Below, piece by piece: positions 58,779-64,000 of a stretch of DNA of 64,000 nucleotides (positions are counted from its first letter, which is position 1; each line of letters starts with the position of its first letter). The notes below the pieces were generated by a model. That model did no database searches. It had not been told where the DNA came from and worked only from the letters and a program-made list of their open reading frames with translations. The translations under genes were made by a program, and so were the position numbers. Source of the DNA: Zanthoxylum bungeanum (taxonomy: Eukaryota; Streptophyta; Magnoliopsida; Sapindales; Rutaceae). The stretch covers positions 27,981 through 91,980 of the forward strand of contig SKCR01037623.1 of NCBI GenBank assembly GCA_019454045.1, given 5' to 3'.

Positions 58779-60842
58779 TGTTGGTTTTATTCTAGGTCCC
58801 AAGATCATAACAAGCATGAAAATAATGTGTGAATACATCAAAGGAGATAGCGGAATACTCACATCGATCGTTGAGACGATTTGATTAAGAACCAAAATGA
58901 AATTTCCACCTCCAATGGGCGCCAAACTGCAGCAGTCCACTACCTTGTATTTTCAGTTTTGTTCCATGAATTTGAGCTTTGAATCTTTGTCAAACGATTC
59001 CCGGATCGTGGGTGGGTTTCCCTAACACCTTCGTATAACTCTCGATAGTGTGCTAGCACTTGGATTTTGCCACAAAACCCTCAAAAATTGCTTCCCTTGC
59101 TCGGTAAAGTAAGCTGAAACAGTGACTGTTTCACAGCCCTATTTGGGCGTGAATGGAGAGAAAAGGATGAAGGAGAGAATTGTTTGTTAATTGGTAAAAT
59201 GATATCCAATATCCTTTATATATTTTCCAAAAATAAATAAATTATTTACCATTTATTTTAACTTTCAAAAAGTCAAATAAATTAACTTTAATCACTTTGA
59301 GTGTTCCACACTCCAACATCATTATCCATCAAGTCATATCAACTTTAATAAAGTGACATGTTGTCAAGTCACATCACTCAAAGTGACAAGTGATTTGACG
59401 CTTGATACGATTAATGATTTGACACTTGATGTGATTTGCCGCATTCAAATTTGAAACGTGAATTCGCTCGCAATCACTCTCGGGCTCGGGTTCGCTAATT
59501 CCTAATTAGTAAATTTTCTGTCACGTCGTAATTAAATGATTACGCCTATCGAATTCACTATTCACGTCGCTAACGAATTAATTCTAAATTAATTCGTTCG
59601 CCTGAATTAGAATCCAATTTCAATTCCGCGTCGAAATCCAATTTCATTTAATATATCGAATATATTAATTTACCGATTAATTCCAAATTAATCGTTATCT
59701 TCTTTTATTGATATTTTATCCTAGACAAAATATCTCCGAAATTAATCTTAGATTAATTTTCTCTCTCTTCTAATTAATCCCAGATTAATTAAAGTGCGAG
59801 TCATACATCATCGGTGAATCATTGGGAAGCAACCCATGAGATCCCCAGATATATTGGCAGTGAATACGGTCGTCGGACTATCCGAACACGTTAGTACCTT
59901 GTACTACGTCTTACCGATTTACAAGACAAGGTTGGCCTCAAGCAAAGCACCATGCCTACCCAATTCTCCGGAAATATCCTTACAGAAATAAAGGATCTGT
60001 ATCAGGCGTAGTATACGTGGTATTGTGTATTTCTGTCCAGTATCGGATGATCACGTGCTAGGCCTGGGGCTGGAATTGTGTCTGCCTCGTACGAAGCACT
60101 TGTCGGATGTCTGGTAACTAGTCTCTATAATCAGATATACATGACCTAGTCATAATATCCCGATGGCCGCGCAGCACTTAAGAGCACTAATACCGTGCCC
60201 TGTGTGACATCATCTCTACAATAACTGGAGTGATACTTCCATCTTGACATCACACCCAATACTCTACGATTCTCAATATACCCAGCATTGGCGTACACAG
60301 AACCGGTTAAAGCCCTGGACGACCTCAACCAAAGTACATTGATTGTCGTAAGTATTAGCGGTGTAAGTCTCAGGTTAAGACCAAATACACCTACCCTGAT
60401 TTCAGACTCCCATAGACACATAGTCAAACTTCCAATGGGATTCCGAGGGGGTCTATCCAGAGCGAAGCTATTTTCCGTACCATCGGTGAAACACAACCTC
60501 CTACCGCACTTGCATAAGTATCCAATACTTAATATATGAGAACTATGCCGTTGTGCCCTCACAACGCGCACAAGTGCATACTAGTCTTTCAGAGTATTTA
60601 TCGATGTCCAATCTCGATAATACTCTGACTAGGGATATTTAATGATTTATCCTTCGTTGATTGATACTGTCTCATATCATTCTCAATCAAGGAACAAATC
60701 ATAAGGACCTCTCATTATTTATATATCTAGGTGATCTAATCACAAATGATAAGAGTGCAATCTCCTTTGTCACATAGTTAATTTGTACAACAACACCATG
60801 ATCTGTACAAATAGTGACGCTATGGGTCATAACTATCCAACA
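58779..60842 (-). mobile_element. Family-A 5' LTR
   Basis: 2064 bp, TGTTGGTTTTATTC to ACTATCCAACA on the plus strand. Minus-strand TATA-like AATATATAAA at 59215-59224 gives a U3 of about 1.6 kb. The palindrome at 59573-59597 and several ATTAATCC.AGATTAAT units lie in U3. The 141-codon frame at 60146-60571 is U3 sequence and not a gene. Confidence 0.92.
59573..59597. promoter_or_regulatory. Palindrome in family-A U3
   Basis: ACGAATTAATT and AATTAATTCGT around a 3-nt spacer. Present also at 14355-14379 and 51669-51693, and with one change at 50162-50186. It lies about 350 bp upstream of the TATA box. Could be a binding site for a dimeric factor; untested. Confidence 0.5.
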
Positions 60843-60847
60843 ATCCA

Positions 60848-60915
60848 TGGGTTAGACCCATTTCCACTGCACGAGACACCGATCTAACCCTAGGTGTTCC
60901 ACAACTGTCCCAATA
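60848..60915 (+). mobile_element. Element C LTR, last segment
   Basis: Completes the LTR interrupted at 49362; ends GTCCCAATA (expected CCAACA) three bases before a PBS. Total LTR about 2.49 kb, like family B. Confidence 0.78.
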
Positions 60916-60918
60916 AAA

Positions 60919-60931
60919 TGATATCAGAAGC
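60919..60931 (+). other. PBS of element C
   Basis: TGATATCAGAAGC, a decayed form of TGGTATCAGAGC, at the right distance from the LTR end. Confidence 0.75.
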
Positions 60932-61684
60932 AAAGGTTTAACAACACAACAGATATTTTTGAATCTATGCCATGGCATATTTAATTTAAGTATGCATAAG
61001 ACATATTGGATATATATTACATGTTTTAAATCAAAACTTTAACCTAATTAAGTTAATGACTTGATTCTCATAAATCTCTTGTGATTAGGTGATTACTTTA
61101 ATTAAGTAATAGTATTAATAATATTGGAGCATATTATACAGTCCGTCTTGTTAATACGGAGATGAATAGGTTCTTACTTCTTATATCCAATATCGTCATT
61201 AGTGTGAGGGTATAAGTGCTTGGAAATTAGGTCGCTTCGGTAAATCATTAGATGTAGCATGATGAGTTAACGAAGTTTCTCAATATTGTCATTCATGTAA
61301 TGGTGTACATACAAAGCTCATTTGTGCACATTGACAAATAAATACCTAGAATACGTCGTAATCCAATATCATCATTAGTGTGAGGATAAGAAATGGTTCA
61401 TGACCAAACTAGGAGTCACATGAAGTGATTGACCTTGGAGGTCTACCTAATGAGTTTACAAAGGTCAGTATCGTCATTAGTGTGAGGTTGGAGTAAATAT
61501 CATGGGATCTACTTCCCGCTATGAAATTTTGATAGTCAAATTTCTATTTTTCTGTTAAGGGAGATTACAAGATTACATAAAGTAGTGGGAGGGCACTAAT
61601 AGATTTAAAATTCTTTAATCAATTAGTTTTATCACTTTTGAAATGAAAAATGTTCTACTACAACTCAAAAATATTATCTTGTAG
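60932..61684 (+). repeat. Leader of element C with a four-fold motif
   Basis: A motif close to CAATATCGTCATTAGTGTGAGG lies at 61188-61210, 61281-61303, 61363-61385 and 61466-61487. A CCGTC..ATACGG inverted repeat precedes it at 61143-61160, and GTCTACCTAATGA follows the third copy, both matching the leader of element B. Untranslated. Confidence 0.75.
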
Positions 61685-61884
61685 ATGGCTGCCACTGATC
61701 CTTGATGAAACTTTTGGATTCCTATTAGTTAAAAATAGGCGAGAACTATTTCGAATGGGAAATGAACATGCACCTCGTCTTGGAGTATAAAAAGTTGACT
61801 TATTTCATGATCAATCCACTACCTATTGTTATCAATCCTGACTCCACTCCAGAAGAGTGATAAACTTTTTATAGATGAAAAGAT

Positions 61885-63828
61885 TGTTAGGGATATGCTC
61901 TATACCCAACTTGTGGTTGGGCTATATATACATGTATTTGTAATATTTTCATTAATTAATAAAATTGAAATCTTTATTATAAGTGTCTTACATAACTTAT
62001 ATGAATCATCAAACATTATATTAAAGCCCTTGGAGTAATAAGATGATGGCTTCCACGCCTTATGAAAATCATTACTCTTAAACATTCCTAGTCATAGTTA
62101 TGTGAATAATTTGGGTGTTCACAAAAAGGAGAGACTAGCATGATGATATGATCTGCCCTTAAGTGGGTAGCCATTCTCATAGGCTATTAGCGGAGATTCG
62201 TCTGCTGGTGTATCATATGGATGCACGAGTTGCTCATGTCCATCGAATTGACCTCCAAAAGTTTTCACATGGAGTGTTTATCCCATGTGTCTTTGAGAAC
62301 TTTCATGTATCGATGGTATAACTAGTCCTTAGACTTGAGGTTTTTACAATATTATGTATGGATCAAATAACTTTGGCATTCTCCTTTGCCGGTTCAAAAG
62401 ATCCGGTCATAAGGGTATGATTGGGTCATATGTTGAAACACATGAAGTTTGTAAAGATACAACAGATAATCGCCACTCTCTCGGATAATATTTTCTTACA
62501 ATAGTAGTATTCCAGTTTGCGGGTTGATATTTGTGATCAGTACTTGAGTTTGTGGCCACAGCGGAAGAATCATATGAGATTATTGGGTTAGCATGATTCA
62601 AGACACTATCAACATCATATCTTTGACTATATGGGTAGATACTTTTCGTACCCTAGGTCAAAATGTGGGGATACAGTGAGGCGAGAGACCGTATCATATG
62701 TAAATCACATATAGAATGGGTATATATCTTTCCTTCTCATTTGGAGGCCTTGGCATGTTGCTAGATGTCAACCTTGGTCATTGAAATCGAATGACCATCT
62801 AATTGGAGAATAATTTATGTTCGATTAAATTTTCACGATTCATTTCATGTCCAACTTGAGGGGAACCAAAAAGGTCACACACAACAAAGTCGAAATCAAT
62901 GTTAACAGTGCACAGTACAAATTTAACAGCATATATGATTGTTGTAGGAATTGTTCATAAATGGTTCAATGTGTTTAATTATTGAACAGATCATTTATGA
63001 GGTTTCATAGTGACTTAGGGATTGGTGAATGACGATAGGGGCACTTTGGGAATTGGAATAAATAAATAAATACATGAATAGTAATGTGAATAGTAAAAAA
63101 ATTTATTTGTTATTTGTTTTGAATTCCAATTCAGCTCAAACTCTTATTGGGGTTTTATAATCTCATTAAACCACTAAATTAAGATCCAATGGCTAAGATT
63201 AAATTAGCATTTATCCCACATCGGATTCTTAATTAATTTTGTTGTCTTTGGAGCACTTATATAAACCCAAAGAATTCTTTACAAATTTTTACACCGAAAA
63301 CCTTTCATATTTTGAGTTTATATAAGTGAGCAACTCTAAAGTTTAAGAGTAAGCCACTGATTTAGAGGATCTTTAAGTCTAATTGACTAGAGGAATCTAA
63401 AGTTAAAAGTTTTGAGGTATTTACCTAGGCTAGCACCAAGGGAAAAATACTCGTGCACTCAAGGCGTAGTCTTGCTGTTGAGTTTTGGCTTTGGTGTGTG
63501 CACTTTTGGAGGCCACACCCTTGGGTGGCTCTTTGGAACGTGGAAGAGCTTGCTGAGTTCGAGAAAAGCTTGTAGATTATAGGGTGGACTGGATGAGTCT
63601 TCGGTGCAAGTAAGTCTTTTTCTTTCTTTATTTTAATTAGAGTTCTTATGATAGTTAGCATGTTTAGGTTTATGTTATTTGCATGTTTTTCTGAGTTTTT
63701 ATGCTTAGAATATATAGTAACATTCCTAGGCTTGTAGAATAATTAAAACAAATAGGTTTTGGGCAAATGGATAGTGGCATCATAATTTTTTTAATTTTCC
63801 ACTGCGCACTGGCAGCCGCTTCCCAACA
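61885..63828 (+). mobile_element. Solo LTR E
   Basis: 1944 bp, TGTTAGGGATATGC to TTCCCAACA, flanked by AAGAT (61880-61884) and AGGAT (63829-63833), one change. Gag reading resumes across it. The start has a perfect hairpin CCCAAC/GTTGGG (61905-61921). Orientation is taken from the + strand TATA. A GTAAGT splice-donor-like site lies at about 63610. No internal region. Confidence 0.85.
63258..63265 (+). promoter_or_regulatory. TATA box of LTR E
   Basis: TATATAAA preceded by GGAGCACT; leaves about 0.56 kb of R/U5. Confidence 0.6.
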
Positions 63829-63932
63829 AGGATGATAACCTGAAGGTGAAATACTAAATCTTGGGATCGATGGTTCCAAATTTGTTGAGACAGTACATTG
63901 AAGTACGGGATGCTTGGAGCATCATGCAAAAA

Positions 63933-64000
63933 TGACCGGCGTAAACACACACGTATAACGCAAGCGCACGTATCGTTCAAGTAGTATAAAGATATCGATC
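63933..64000 (-). mobile_element. Start of another Athila-type LTR, cut by the window edge
   Basis: TGACCGGCGTAAACAC, then CGTATAACGCAAGCGCACG and TATCGTTCAAGTAGTATAAA match the first 65 bases of the Athila LTRs at 17165 and 46100. It interrupts the C gag. Confidence 0.85.

Larger units (their letters stand above)
49363..60842 (-). mobile_element. Family-A Copia array with three LTRs and one TSD
   Basis: On the minus strand: LTR (58779-60842), PBS, leader and decayed gag-pol, PPT, LTR (50872-52929), PBS, a 90 bp leader relic, then a truncated LTR (49363-50765). A single ATCCA duplication flanks the whole (49358-49362 and 60843-60847), so it entered once and rearranged afterwards, or arrived as a tandem. 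Confidence 0.92.
61685..63932 (+). pseudogene. Element C Copia gag, split by solo LTR E
   Basis: The coding pieces are 61685-61884 and 63829-63932. The first starts MAATDP, then after stops NYFEWEMNMHLVLEYKKLTY and PLPIVINPDSTPEE. Across LTR E it resumes with DDNLKVKY, a stop, ILGSMVPNLLRQYIEVRDAW and SIMQ. This is the N-terminal part of a Copia gag (retrotran_gag-like). It is then cut at 63933 by an Athila-type LTR. Gag packages the element RNA. Confidence 0.85.

Noticed and set aside
60288..60539. Recurring plus-strand frame with EPVKALD..SLRLRPNTP, also at 454-699, 15077-15409 and 52384-52626
   Set aside because: Conserved only as LTR DNA; start and end differ between copies and changes are not biased to third positions on inspection.
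60146..60571. 141-codon frame on the minus strand, and its counterpart at 52242-52592
   Set aside because: It lies in the U3 part of family-A LTRs; similar frames appear wherever the LTR is conserved and are broken in other copies.

Overview
This is plant nuclear DNA, AT-rich and apparently without a single intact host gene. It is a graveyard of LTR retrotransposons, as found in gene-poor or heterochromatic parts of a medium-to-large angiosperm genome. The evidence is plant-type primer-binding sites (PBS: initiator-Met, Asp-like and Tat/Ogre-type), typical polypurine tracts (PPT), Copia, Athila and Tat protein relics, and CTATAAATA-type TATA boxes. I cannot name the species. The only host-like gene relic is a broken LONELY GUY (LOG)-type cytokinin-activation gene lying inside an Athila element.

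Layout. (1) 1-1049 is the end of a family-A LTR that sits in the 5' LTR of a Copia-type element without visible coding capacity (family B, LTRs 1050-2809 and 6985-9615, + strand). Element B appears to have landed in an older related LTR (9616-11550). (2) 11551-11919 is a diverged piece of a Tat-like LTR. (3) A Copia element C (+ strand) is recognised by its RNase H end (11920-11974 joined to 16031-16428), a PPT, an LTR in three pieces (16448-17164, 47655-49362, 60848-60915), a PBS (60919-60931), a leader and gag (61685 to the right edge). (4) Family-A solo LTR A1 (11975-16025, target-site duplication (TSD) TAATG) cuts the RNase H, and solo LTR A2 (13528-15630, TSD CGCGG) sits inside A1. (5) A 30.5 kb minus-strand Athila-type element (17165-47654, TSD TCTAT/TCTAC) cuts the C LTR. 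It contains a complete Tat-lineage element (28029-42992, TSD ATTAC) in its reverse transcriptase and a 3.9 kb solo LTR D (22057-25941, TSD ACAAA) in its integrase. (6) A minus-strand family-A Copia array with three LTRs (49363-60842, TSD ATCCA) cuts the end of the C LTR. (7) Solo LTR E (61885-63828, TSD AAGAT/AGGAT) cuts the C gag, and another Athila-type LTR begins at 63933.

Taking out the Tat element and LTR D leaves an Athila of about 11.6 kb, a normal size for that lineage, which supports the reconstruction. All pol and gag frames seen carry stops or frameshifts, so nothing here looks autonomous today. The Tat element is the best preserved; its two 3.6 kb LTRs align nearly end to end with small indels.

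Most unusual signals: the intronless LOG relic in the env position of the Athila, with splice-acceptor-like sequence in front of it; inverted repeats that bracket the PPT/3' LTR junction in three Copia families; a motif repeated four times with nearly the same spacing in the leaders of two Copia elements; a four-copy 562 bp array and a 12 bp-stem hairpin in LTR D; and two arrangements in which neighbouring element copies share a central LTR. I saw no tRNA, rRNA or CRISPR features.
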